Of a stretch of DNA of 64,000 nt, positions 50,610-61,400 are shown in pieces (position 1 is the first letter of the stretch; each line of letters begins with the position of its first letter). Position numbers and translations under genes: made by a program. This DNA comes from Cucumis sativus. Taxonomy: Eukaryota > Streptophyta > Magnoliopsida > Cucurbitales > Cucurbitaceae. The stretch spans positions 21,046,307 to 21,110,306 of the forward strand of contig NC_026661.2 of assembly GCF_000004075.3 (NCBI RefSeq), given 5' to 3'. The notes under the pieces were generated by a model that saw only the letters and a list, made by a program, of their open reading frames with translations, did no database searches and was not told the DNA's origin.

Positions 50610-52961
50610 ATGTCTAAACCCTTGGAACATAATTACATAGGATTAACAGAGGCTTCTTCGATGGAAAGAAGCCCTGAGAAGAATCCTTCATCGTCGTCTT
50701 CCTCTGATTCTTCCGACTCTTGTTCTCATGTTACTAACGAGGAGAAGAAATGTGCCACTGTGAGTTTCAAGGATACTGAATTGAGGCTCGGTTTACCTGG
50801 TTCTCAGTCGCCTGAGAGGAAATCGGGAAGTGAGATTTCCTTCTTTGGGAATGATTTTGAGGATAAACAGAGTAATGGGTTCTCTTCTCCTTGTCCTTTG
50901 AATTTGAAGAATCTTGTTTCTGGGTCTAAGAGGGGTTTCTCAGACGCCATTGATGGGTCTTCTGCAAAATGGGTTTTCTCTGGGAGTAATGGATCTGAGG
51001 TTAAGTTGGGTGAAGGGGCTGTGCTGTTCTCGCCCAAAAGTGGGAAGCCGACGATTGGTGGCTTAGGGAGCAATGTTAATACACCACAGTCTTGTGTTAC
51101 TTTGAAAGCTGTGAAGGAAGTGCTTCCTGTTCCTCAATCTTCAAATTCTGTTCAGGAGAAGAAGCCGCAGGTTTCAGAAAATGGCGGTGCTCCTTTGGCT
51201 AAGTAAGCTGATCCTAGAAACATTGTTTCTAGTTAAGTTCATGTACATTTGTTTAGTTTGATGGAAATAATTGTTGGGTTTCCTTTTTTTTCTTCACTTT
51301 GTTTTTCTTATGGTGGTGTTTTTGTTGCCGATAATGGCATTTTTTCTTCTGGGCTGGGTTCTTTTCTTGTTAATGCTATACTTATACTGTTCGGTTTGCT
51401 ATATCTGCATGTTTTCGTGGTTTATGTTGTGGAAAATTGAAATCGGAATTTGTTTAGTTTCTGTGAAGAAACTTCTGTCTGTAAATGAACTTTAAGCACA
51501 ATCAAGGTTGATGATGTTGAACATGGAGCTTGGCCTATTGGGAGTTTCTCCTCCCCCCTTACATGCTCTCAGTCTCAATTGGGTTCTTGAAGAATGTGTC
51601 TCATGATGATAGATGCAAAAAGAGTAGGCATGAATAGTATGTTCTTCTGTTTGGTCGAAGGGAGAGTATCGGGGTTCTCTTATCTGTTACAACTTCTGCG
51701 AGAGTTGGTTCATCCTATATGATCTGTTGTCTACAATATATTTGAAGTTTCTCTCCGATTTTCACTTTGAGAATTTTCTTCATACCTGCGAATTATACTT
51801 GGTAAATGATGAATTACTGACCGGAAAATTCTATGAAATGCAGGGCACAGGTTGTGGGATGGCCACCCATTCGATCCTTCAGGAAGAACACCATGACCAC
51901 TACCAATTCGACAAAGAACACTGATGAAGGCGAGGGCAAATCAGGATCGTCTGGTTGCCTCTATGTAAAAGTTAGCATGGAAGGGGCTCCTTATCTAAGG
52001 AAGGTAGATCTCAAACTGTACAGCAACTATTCTGAACTATCGTTGGCTTTGGAGAAAATGTTTAGCTGCTTCACTATTGGTAAATTACCTCCTTCCTAAC
52101 AAAGGATCTCGAACGTTCTACTTTCACTTTAATCTTTTAACATCCCATTGTTTTATCAACTCAATATGGAAAAAATGCTTATATGTTGTTTTGACTCCTA
52201 TCCTTCAGGGCAGTGTGGTACTGAAGGACTTCCAACTAAAGAGCGTCTGAGTGAAAGTAATTCGAAGGATTTCCTTCATGGATCTGAGTATGTGCTGACA
52301 TGTGAAGATAAAGATGGAGATTGGATGCTTGTTGGTGATGTCCCTTGGGAGTAAGTTTCTTTCCCCCTTTTATTTGTTTTGTTGGCCTCCTTTATTTCTT
52401 TTAAGCTTGGAAATTGCCAAAAGATTGTATGAAACAAAGAATCGGTTCGTGTAGATTTAATACATGAAGGAAAAGTAGAACATGTGGTGATTTACATGCT
52501 TCAAACACGAAGTCTAAGACTCCTTGTTGCATGTTCATATAACGCTTTCGATATGTTTAGTTCAATCAATGAGTCAACTTCAACCAAAATCTTTGTTTCT
52601 GATCCATTGATCTGTTTTCCTACTTTTTCTTAACTGAAAAACATGCATCTTTAATTTGTGTTTACTTTCTCCCTTATCGTTTCGGGTTTGGATTTGACAG
52701 GATGTTCACGGAGTCATGTAGAAGACTCCGAATCATGAAAGGTTCTGAAGCAATTGGGCTAGGTAAGTTGAGTTGAGGCACAAACTGATATCTAGCATAC
52801 TCGGTTTTTTGTAAGCTTCTTCCAGTCATTTCAATATTTCTGTCCCGAGGAAATTAGCGGGATTGTTTTGTGTGTATCCAAGCTCAACATGATCTAAACA
52901 AATGACTGCTCATTTAATTGCAGCACCGAGGGCCACAGAGAAGTGCAAGAACCGAAACTAG
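50610..52961 (+). CDS. IAA27: Aux/IAA auxin co-receptor and repressor, IAA27 type
   Basis: Five exons (50610-51202, 51844-52079, 52209-52350, 52701-52762, 52924-52961) give 356 residues. Domain I is at 58-65 (LRLGLPGS, the TOPLESS-binding motif) and the degron at about 199-212 ([14 protein letters not shown]), with the core VGWPP intact. The PB1 domain (domains III/IV) starts near 231 ([19 protein letters not shown]) and continues through [23 protein letters not shown] and ends [14 protein letters not shown]. The N-terminal EHNYIGL and the long linker with KWVFS group it with IAA27 rather than IAA8/9. The protein represses ARF-driven transcription in the nucleus and is degraded through TIR1/AFB when auxin is present. 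ATG 50610 is the first in frame. In Arabidopsis IAA27 lies close to bHLH68, which is also in this window. Confidence 0.96.
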
Positions 52962-53424
52962 CGAGATGAAGTCCTGAACAAGACCTAGAAGACAACATCT
53001 CCTGGGATTGTGAAGAAAGCTCGTTTTCAAAAAATATATTATTGTTCATTATGTTATAAACTAATGTTGTATCTTATGAAATGCTAACAATTTCCTGCTT
53101 GGTAGATAAAGAATTTCACTGAAAGACACTGAGTGTTGTGTGTTTAAATGTTAATTGTTATTGCCTCCCTCTTAAAGTAAAAGAGTGAATCCTATGGAAT
53201 CTGTTTGCACTTGCACCTCTCTTCTCTCTTTCTACATAACTTCTCCCCTACAAACACAACAAAAATATCATTCAAATCACTTTCATTTCAATACCTTATT
53301 ATTTATGCATTGATGATAGGCTGCATTACAGAAACTGCTACAAGCAACAACAATGAATATGCAAGAAAAGGACATTAAGCACAGGATTTTCGAACCCGGA
53401 GGCGAAGACAACCCGAGACATGCT

Positions 53425-53709
53425 TTACTTTCTTGAGAAGGCAGCAAGAGGAAGAACATCAGCAGGGGTAAGAACCTTGTTGTCTGGCATAGGTGTTGGT
53501 TGTTGAAGATGAGCAACATCGGTCTGTGGTTGAACTTCGGAGGTGGGATCGGGATGCTGGTTGTTGCGTCGTCGTTTCAAGAAGCGAGAAACGAGGTAGC
53601 AGAGGAGACGAAGAGAGGAAAGAATGACTATGAGGAGTAAAGCTGAGAGGAGATAGTCTGTTGGGGTGCGAGATCTTTTGCAGCCAAACAATATTCCCAG
53701 ACAAACCAT
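53425..53709 (-). CDS. Small single-pass membrane protein of unknown function
   Basis: A 94-residue single-exon frame I do not recognise. It starts with a well-placed ATGG context (MVCLGILFGCKRSRTPTDYL), has one strongly hydrophobic helix at about 19-41 (LLSALLLIVILSSLRLLCYL), then a basic cluster (RFLKRRR) that predicts a cytosolic C-terminal tail rich in Pro, Gln and Asp, ending LPLAAFSRK. The composition is protein-like and unlike random AT-rich DNA here. The gene is convergent with IAA27, whose 3' end is about 400 bases away. A longer overlapping frame on the same strand (53459-53890) has no protein-like composition and is rejected. A cloned transcript would be needed to be sure. Confidence 0.6.
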   Translation of the reverse strand: MVCLGILFGCKRSRTPTDYLLSALLLIVILSSLRLLCYLVSRFLKRRRNNQHPDPTSEVQPQTDVAHLQQPTPMPDNKVLTPADVLPLAAFSRK

Positions 53710-55344
53710 GGCAAGGAAAGGGGAAGCAGGAAAGGGTTCTGATGGGTCTCTGCAATGGCTGCCAGTTTAATTGGAGAGAAAGCTGTAAGCTTTTTTTAAG
53801 CTTTGGGTTCTTTCCTTGTCCAAACAATGCATAACACAAGAAACTTTCAGGCCTAGTCTTGCTTGCCTTCATCAGCCACTGTTTCATCACTTTTAGTCAA
53901 GCATGGAATCATTTCAATTCAACTACACCATCCAAATATAAAAATATATATATACACTAAAAAAGGGAAAGTGAAAAGAAAAGTAAACAAATGTGCAGCT
54001 GCAGCAGCTCCATGGAGAGAGATTAGACTCTTGACCTTGGAAGACAAGGTATATGTCAATTAATGTTTGGTCATACTTAAACTAGAAGTTTAGTTAATCA
54101 ATTTTGAATTTCATGTCTATTTAGTATCAAAAAGCGTCTACCAGATTTTCGAATTTTTAATTAAGTTTTAAAAAAATAAAAATTTTAGAAAGTAATTGAT
54201 GTATTAGATATCATAAGAAACCGTAAACTTTGAATCTCGTTGGTAATAAATTTGTTACATTTTCTCAAATTCGTATTTTTGGTATTACCCTCCAAATTTA
54301 CGAACATCGGTGGGGGTATGCTCGTATTAGGGATATATAACTTATGTAAAAAAATACTAAGAATTAAATAAGAAAATGGAGGTATTTTAGGAAGGGGTTG
54401 GGTTAGTGTTCCTGTAAGAACATTTGGAGAGAAGATGAAGAAAATGCCTTCTGACGAATAATATTATACTATACGTAATCTTAAAATTTACGTATATATT
54501 CCTCCATCTAAATTATTTGGAATCTTTGGCTGTCTAACATAATATTTCCTTGCATCAATTTTCTAAATTTTTCTGTCATTCACCATAAAATGCCTTGAAA
54601 TTTGAGATTCCAATTTTCTGACTTATAATAACAACAATAATAATAAAAATAAAAGTTGAATGTTCTCAAATTTAAAACTAGATTACTAAGAAAAGCTTAA
54701 GTCCTTGTTATAACTATTAAACTTAATGAAACTTGTACTTGTTTTCTTACTATTTCTTACTCATGATATTGATATATATATATATACACACATTTTACTC
54801 TCCTAGAATTTAGACAAAGAACTATTTCTATGCTGAATTTATTCAAAAAATTTAAAAAAAAATAAAGAAGACCTAAATTTAGTTTAATGATATCAAAAGA
54901 TTATCATTTTTCTTAATAGAATGGTTAGAAAGATGAAAGATCAAACATCCAAGCTCAAACAAGAGTAATATCTACTACCACTAAGCCGAGTTCATTTAAT
55001 GAACATCAAGGGTTTATATTGTTTTTTTTTACTTCAAATACTTTTCTTTTGATCAACATGAGAATAAATTAATGAATATCTCTACCTTTGACCTCTTTGA
55101 TAAAGTTATCCAAAGTGAATTACCAACAACAAAGTGATGGGGGATTGACACACAGAAGAAAAAGTAGATTTTGAGAACCATAAATAATCAATGCAGAGAC
55201 AGAAAGCAAGATCGTACATGTTTCCATAAAGTTCTAAAAGATGAACTAGTTTTACAAAGAGCATAAAAAATTAAGGATTTTATAACTATACTGATTCAGG
55301 ACCATCTTCATCCCCAGGAAAGCAGGAACTATCAGGAAAGAAAC
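53710..55344. other. Intergenic, promoter of the small membrane protein and 3' flank of UXT
   Basis: 53710-53990 should hold the leader and promoter of the small gene (CAGCTGCAGCAGCTC near 53996 is a local GC spot). The rest is AT-rich with a TA/CA tract at 54772-54792. No gene was seen. The UXT 3' UTR probably reaches about 55200. Confidence 0.5.
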
Positions 55345-57470
55345 TCAAAAGACACGTTCTTCCACAGTCCTCTCTGCTGGAAGTTGTAATAATTCACGAA
55401 TCCCTTCACAAACCTGCAAATTTTTTTTTAAAAAAAGTTATGCTTGTATACCTGCCCCACAAATGAATGTAAAAAATGTAGCTTCATAGCGTCACAAATG
55501 AGAGTTTTAGGATCCCAGAAGAATTGGTGTTTGTGTACTTATTAAGGTTAAAAGGTTCGACTTTCACCAATAAACTTGGTTGGATGAGTGAATAAAAAAA
55601 AGATCAAGTACAATAGTCAAATTGAATCTTGTGATTAAGAAACAGAGAACAGAAAAATGTTAATTATGAAATACATACCAACTTGATCTGCGCTTTGATG
55701 GATGCAATTAATTGAGTGTACTCTTCTATCTGTCTGCATGGTTACAACAAAAACATATGCAGGCTCTTCAATAAACGAAAATTTGTAACCTTAAAACTTA
55801 CTGTTGTAAAAGCAGTCATCTATATAATACCGGCCAATACCTTAAAACATTTACCTGGTTAACCTTTCTTCTTTGAGAGAAATGAATTTTAAAGCTTCAG
55901 ACCATGTGAACTCCACATGAAACCCAAGCCCAATATCTACAAATATGCTTCGTGTGTCTGGCCTGTACAAGTAGAAATTATAAGCTCGAAATTTGCAGGA
56001 GGAAGGTAAATTAAGTGGGAGTGTTAACCTAATATCCAAGGGCAACTAGCGATAAAGAAACATGACCTAGAGATAAAGGGATCCAAACTCCACAGTGGAC
56101 ACCTACCTAGAATACTAAAATCTTTCAAGTTTTCAAACAACCAAATGTTACGAGGTGAGGTAGTTGTTTTATGACATTAGTCGAGATGCACTCATGGTGG
56201 CTTAAACGCTATAGATGTTAAAAAGAAAAAAAGAAATGAAAAATGACTACCAGATTCATTATCTAGTTCTGTAAAACTTACACATCGCCTTGTACATAGA
56301 CTTCAGAGCCAAGATTGACCAATGTTCTGACATTAGTTATACTATTTTTCTCCAAATTCTCAATGTTCCGGCGAAGGTCTGAGCTAATGGTATAAAGATG
56401 TTAAGTTTTAAAATCATAAATTGAGAACGCAACATATCACAAGCGAAGTATGACAGGATAATTAAGAATTAAGTGAAGCCATAAATCTGAGGAGGCGTCA
56501 AATGAATTAAAAAGGATACAACACTTTCTGCTGCTCAAACACTTTATCTCTGCAAAATAACAAACAATATAGAAAAAACCGTTTAATGAATTTTACAATC
56601 ACACCTTCCATCGACAACTCAAATTCTCAAGATGGGCGCTATCCTATATACCAACAAATAAACACAAGATCAAAAGTCGACCTTCTGAATTTATAGAAAC
56701 CAATTATTGAAATCTTTACATACTAGTCAATGAAGAAATTCCTGGAGCTCCCACCTTTCTCAAAGCCAAAGGAAAGAAACAGAAAACATTTTTGAATGAC
56801 ATATAAATCAATTCATATGAAATCCAAGTTAAAGGAGAGTTTGAGACCTCTCATTCCTCCCAAAGCCCAAGGCAACGAAAAAGATACCTCCCTAGACCAG
56901 AGCGATGTACATTACATATATCCATCACGAATTCACTGACATTTTGGCTGCTACATGGATCCAACCGACTTACAAGATTTCTCACACATCATTCCTCTCC
57001 TGAATCATCCTCTTACTAATACCTCCCTTAATCACCAATCGCCTATCACGACCATCCAAGATTTCTACCAAAAAAGTTAATCCTTCTAAACACGTGCTTA
57101 GAGTCATTAGACACCAACCACCACAAAACTTCATTTTTTAATCAATTACTAAAATCTAATAATTAAGCAATCTTAGGCAACATTGATATTTAATGCTATT
57201 CTATGAAAGACAGTGAAAAAAAATATAAGTGAAGCCACACATCGCCAATTTAAATAGTAAAATCAATTAAGAGGGGCGCACAAGATTGTACATTTCGCTT
57301 GATAGACAATGCTAAATTGGGATCCTTCAAAATGCACGAAGTCGATAAATTAAAACAAAAGAATACCTTTCAGCGATTGCATGCACTAAATCAGGTTTCA
57401 AGCGACGGTCAACAAATTCCTCGAACCTTTGAACTTTCTCATGCCGAAAGTTATCGGTTACTACATCCAT
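55345..57470 (-). CDS. UXT: UXT-like prefoldin alpha-type subunit
   Basis: Six exons (57470-57367, 56549-56520, 56383-56282, 55962-55855, 55733-55679, 55413-55345) give 155 residues; human UXT has 157. The sequence is MDVVTDNFRHEKVQRFEEFV, then a first coiled coil (HAIAERDKVFEQQKVFSDLR, NIENLEKN), the beta-hairpin core (TLVNLGSEVYVQGDVPDTRS, IFVDIGLGFHVEFTWSEALK) and a second coiled coil (ERLTRQIEEYTQLIASIKAQ). The two coils flanking a hairpin are the prefoldin alpha architecture. UXT belongs to the R2TP/prefoldin-like chaperone complex that helps assemble RNA polymerases and kinases; in plants the role is inferred from homology. A likely 5' UTR intron spans 57680-57588. The gene is divergent from the ASCC1-like gene. 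Confidence 0.93.
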
Positions 57471-58480
57471 GATCAATAAATAACCACTGATCGTAACAGC
57501 CTTGTGGGTGTTCTAAAAATAAATATGAACAACAAAGTGGCAGAACTTCTATCCTCCAGCAGACACAATTGTTGACGCTCTTGTTATCTGAAAAAGTGAT
57601 GATAAAATTCCAACGAATTTATCAAAATACAAGAAGGGGAATAATTTCGGAAATCCATTAATAATTTATGGGCCATTTACCACTTCAGCTAAGTTGGTAG
57701 GGAATTTATTAGAGATGGAGCGCAGAGGCATCGGCGAGAGGGATGAATGAAGCCATAGAAATGAGCGGGAGAGGGAGTGAAGCTAAGCTAACGGCAACAA
57801 CGGCAACAACGGCAAGCGGCAGCTGTGCGCGGGAGAACGGTGAATCAATGCGCCAATGTTGAAAATGGAGGCCGAACAGTCTTCTAGGGCTTTTTTACCC
57901 TTCAACTTTAATATAAGTGTTAAAATTAAGGCAAATTAAGCTTTCAACTCTAAATTGTAACATTAGTGCAAGTTTAATAGTTCAAATTTTATTATCTATC
58001 AGCAAATTTCTACGATTCTAACCTTGTAGAAATTTATTATTATAAGTTAAAAAATTTAGTAATATGAATTCTATTATTATAATTTTTTTTTCTACATTCG
58101 TGTGCACTTCAAATTATTATGAATAATCAAGTGTATAATATTTATTTAAAAAATACAAATATAGCAAAATAAATTATTGATTTCTATTAATAATAAACTC
58201 AATTTATAATAATAAATTTTAATCGTAAACTTTGTTATATTTATATTTTTTTTAGAAAAATATTACAAGGAAGGCATGTAATTGTTATATTTGGTCTTTT
58301 TATTTTATGAAATTAAATTTAAAACTATTTGTTAGTATAACCCTTTTATTTTTAGAGGCTATAATAAAATTACAAAATTCACGTGCATCGCACGTGGGGA
58401 AGGTTACGTGTGAACTCCTTTCTCGTCCACCGTGCTTGAATGCTCTCTGCAGTTCCGGTCGACAAAGCCAGAGTTTGCGA
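57471..58480. promoter_or_regulatory. Shared divergent region between UXT and the ASCC1-like gene, with UXT uORFs
   Basis: UXT starts at 57470 and reads left; the ASCC1-like gene starts at 58481 and reads right. The UXT leader (to about 57850) is GC-rich and contains a likely intron (donor GTAAAT at 57680, acceptor CAG ending 57588) and a 15-codon upstream frame (57756-57709, MASFIPLADASALHL). The ASCC1-like leader begins near 58380 after AT-rich DNA. The two likely transcription starts are therefore only about 500-600 bases apart. Confidence 0.5.
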
Positions 58481-61400
58481 ATGATAGTTTGCCGGTCTCT
58501 TTTCAGGTATGATTCTCATAAAACTCTGTCCGGATTCTGAAAAAGTATCCTCAAGCATGCTAGATTTTGTTTCTTTCCTTAATCTCCACTTCAAGTTTTG
58601 TAATTCTACAGGTTTTTTAGTTTACTGCTAACCTAACAATGCCGGATACTTGCTTCCATTTTCATCACTTGATGAAACTGAAAAGAATATTCAATATAAT
58701 GGAAGCTTTCTAGTTAGAATTCAATCAATTGACAGGAAGTCTCGATTGACTATATTTGATAATAGTTTATTTAATCGGATATATCTTAGTTCGATCAATG
58801 GATGGAATTTTTTTTTCACTCTTTGGAAGATTCGTTATACAACTAATATTTAATATGCTGTGCCGTTTTTTGTAGAGTCGACCGCTTCTTGAAATATACA
58901 GCTCCGTTTGTCCTACACCAGACGGTAATCCATTTATGTATGGAGTTCGTTGAATTTACTAAGCTGTATTGATTTTCTGCTTCATTGAAGAATGCTATAT
59001 TTATATATACATCAATGGTTGGTTATGTCCAAATTTTTGTATTGCCATTTTCCATTTCTTATCGGCTTAAGTTTTAGATGTGAGTGGTGATTGAATCGGA
59101 TTAGATTACTGATAACCATTGGTCCGGATTGAGCATACTGAAATGATGTTCTTCTTAATAAGCTAGGAGTGGAATTGCTTCGTCGTTCTAGTACTGACTT
59201 CTATTCTAATGTGTCAGGGACTTTATGCTTATAATGGTTGGAGATTGAACGCAAATATGACTGGTAAAACGGAATTTAGGAGTGCTGCTGACCAGAAGAA
59301 AAAGCGCAAAACAATCAGCCAAGCATGGAGACCAGTGTGTACCCACGCTTGCCCTTCTGAGGGTAGGTTGGATTTATATTGCAAAAGGATATAAGTACTA
59401 GTTCTTTTAATGTTAGCAAAAGGCATGGGAATTTGTTGTCCATCTTAAGCACGATAGTGAACAGCCCCCAACTGGATTAAAAATTTTATGATGATATGTG
59501 TTACACGCTAGTTGAATTAATTATGTACCTAGGGGATTTAATTTTCTGAAACTGAACCAACTTTTACTTTCTCAATTGGAACTATTTAGTGGTAGATAAT
59601 TGTTCTTGATGTAGATTTGTCGGTTGAGGATGATAGAGTTGAGTCAGAGGATGGAAGTCAAGTTCAAGAAATGGACGTCAGAATGCATACCAGTACTAGT
59701 GCTCAACCAGTAGAAGTAGCTGAAGAAATTAATGTCGTGACTGAGCTAAGTGTAAATATGGGTGGAGACACGAACTTGGAGGGTCAATCTGTGACTTCTG
59801 GTGAGAAGTTTTCAGTGAAACTGGATGTAAGTGAGCATATCCTAGTATCTTCATCAGATCAGTTTTTTTAGTTTACTTGTCAATTTAGTCTTCTTACGTT
59901 TAATATGCAGGTAGGGAGCTCTCTAATTCGATTTGTCAGAGGGAAAGGGTAAATTTGATATCTAAATATTGGGCATAATATATGGTCAGCGTTCTCATTT
60001 GATTTTCCATCTTGTATTCCACAGTGGATCTACGCAGGAAAGGATTGAAAAAGAGATGGGAGTCAAGATTATGATTCCATCATCTAAGAGGGAAGAATTC
60101 GTTGGTAAGATTAAATTTGATGCATATCATTTTGCTTGATTACAAAATACAGTGTCTAGTTTTAGTTTTCTCAGTTTTTCTTTTTAAATACAAGATATGC
60201 TGTTTAATTCTCTTGTGGATGTTGTTTTCCTTTTTAAAATACAAGATATGCTATTTAATTCTCCTGAGTCCTGTGGATGTTTTTTTTTTTGGTCAAATTG
60301 CTCGCTTTAGTTGTTTTGAAATTCAATTCTCTGTCACAATAAGGCTGAATTAATAATCTTGCCATACATACATATATACATTTTTTAATTATTCTAGCTT
60401 GAATAGAGATCTAATATTATTTTTTTTTAATAAACTCTGTTTTATTAATTATTACAGTTATTGAAGGTAACTCGGTTGACAGTGTAACCAAAGCTTCAGA
60501 AAAAATACAATCAATAATTGACGAGGCAAGTTGTCCATTTTTGTGTTTGTTTTAGAATGCGAGTTCTTCCAATTTCAGCACTTTTTTTTTTTTTTTTTTA
60601 TGATGCTAAAGGTAGCTACAAAACGAAAAAACATAAAACTTTGACTGTTCAGCTAAAGATAAAGCTTTTTATTGAAAAAAAAATCGAAAAAACATTAATG
60701 CTCAGCTACAAACTCCAAATAGCGAAAGAAAAAAAGAAACTAACTAAAATTACAAAGAAACTATAAAAGCAATCCGAAAACAAACAAATGTCTTGGGGAG
60801 GGAAGCCAATAAAAAGATTAGATAAAGAACAAAATCAAACCCAACCAGCCAAAGAAAATGCTTGCTCTTGAAAAATCATAGAACGCACTTGGACCAAAGA
60901 ACCAAAATTAAAGCTTTGACTGCATAAACCCATAAAATAATTTGAGCTTGGAGGTAAAGAAAACCCAAAAGGAGCTGAAGAACAGTAACATTGGAGATAA
61001 TTGAGACAACCCTCTTGAGGAGAAAGAGGAAAAAAACCAGAGTTTCGTTGAAGAAACAACAAGGTTCTTTATTCCTCTTGATACTATGAGGAAGCTCTTT
61101 TTCTTTCCATATTAAAACCAAAGGAACAGTTCGAAAGCTTATAACTGGTGTGATTAAATATGGAAGCTGTATCATCCGCAACCTTAAAAGTTTTCTCGTT
61201 TACCCAGGACTCAGGAGGCTCATTAATTCTTTAGACGTAAAAAATTCATTACCAACAAATTTAATTGCCTTAAATAACTTTCCAGCCACTGAAGAGTCAT
61301 TATAAACCTTCATACATGAAGAACTCCGAACCATTTTTTCTTAATTCATTACTTCGTTAGTGCTATCAGCATTTAGTTCATCTTTTATATCAAAGAGGAC

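Noticed and set aside
53459-53890. 143-codon minus-strand frame overlapping the 94-residue membrane protein
   Set aside because: It is in another frame of the same strand, with low-complexity Ser/Pro/Arg composition. The shorter frame has the better start context and a clear membrane helix.
58307-58540. Longer N-terminus for the ASCC1-like protein starting at 58307
   Set aside because: It would begin in AT-rich promoter-like DNA and read through to the same exon. ATG 58481 lies in the GC-richer leader and gives the same downstream frame.
58876-58924. Alternative reading of ASCC1-like exon 2 as RPLLEIYSSVCPTPD
   Set aside because: It reads well on its own, but joining in that phase puts exon 3 into a frame that stops after a few codons. 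The other phase is open throughout.
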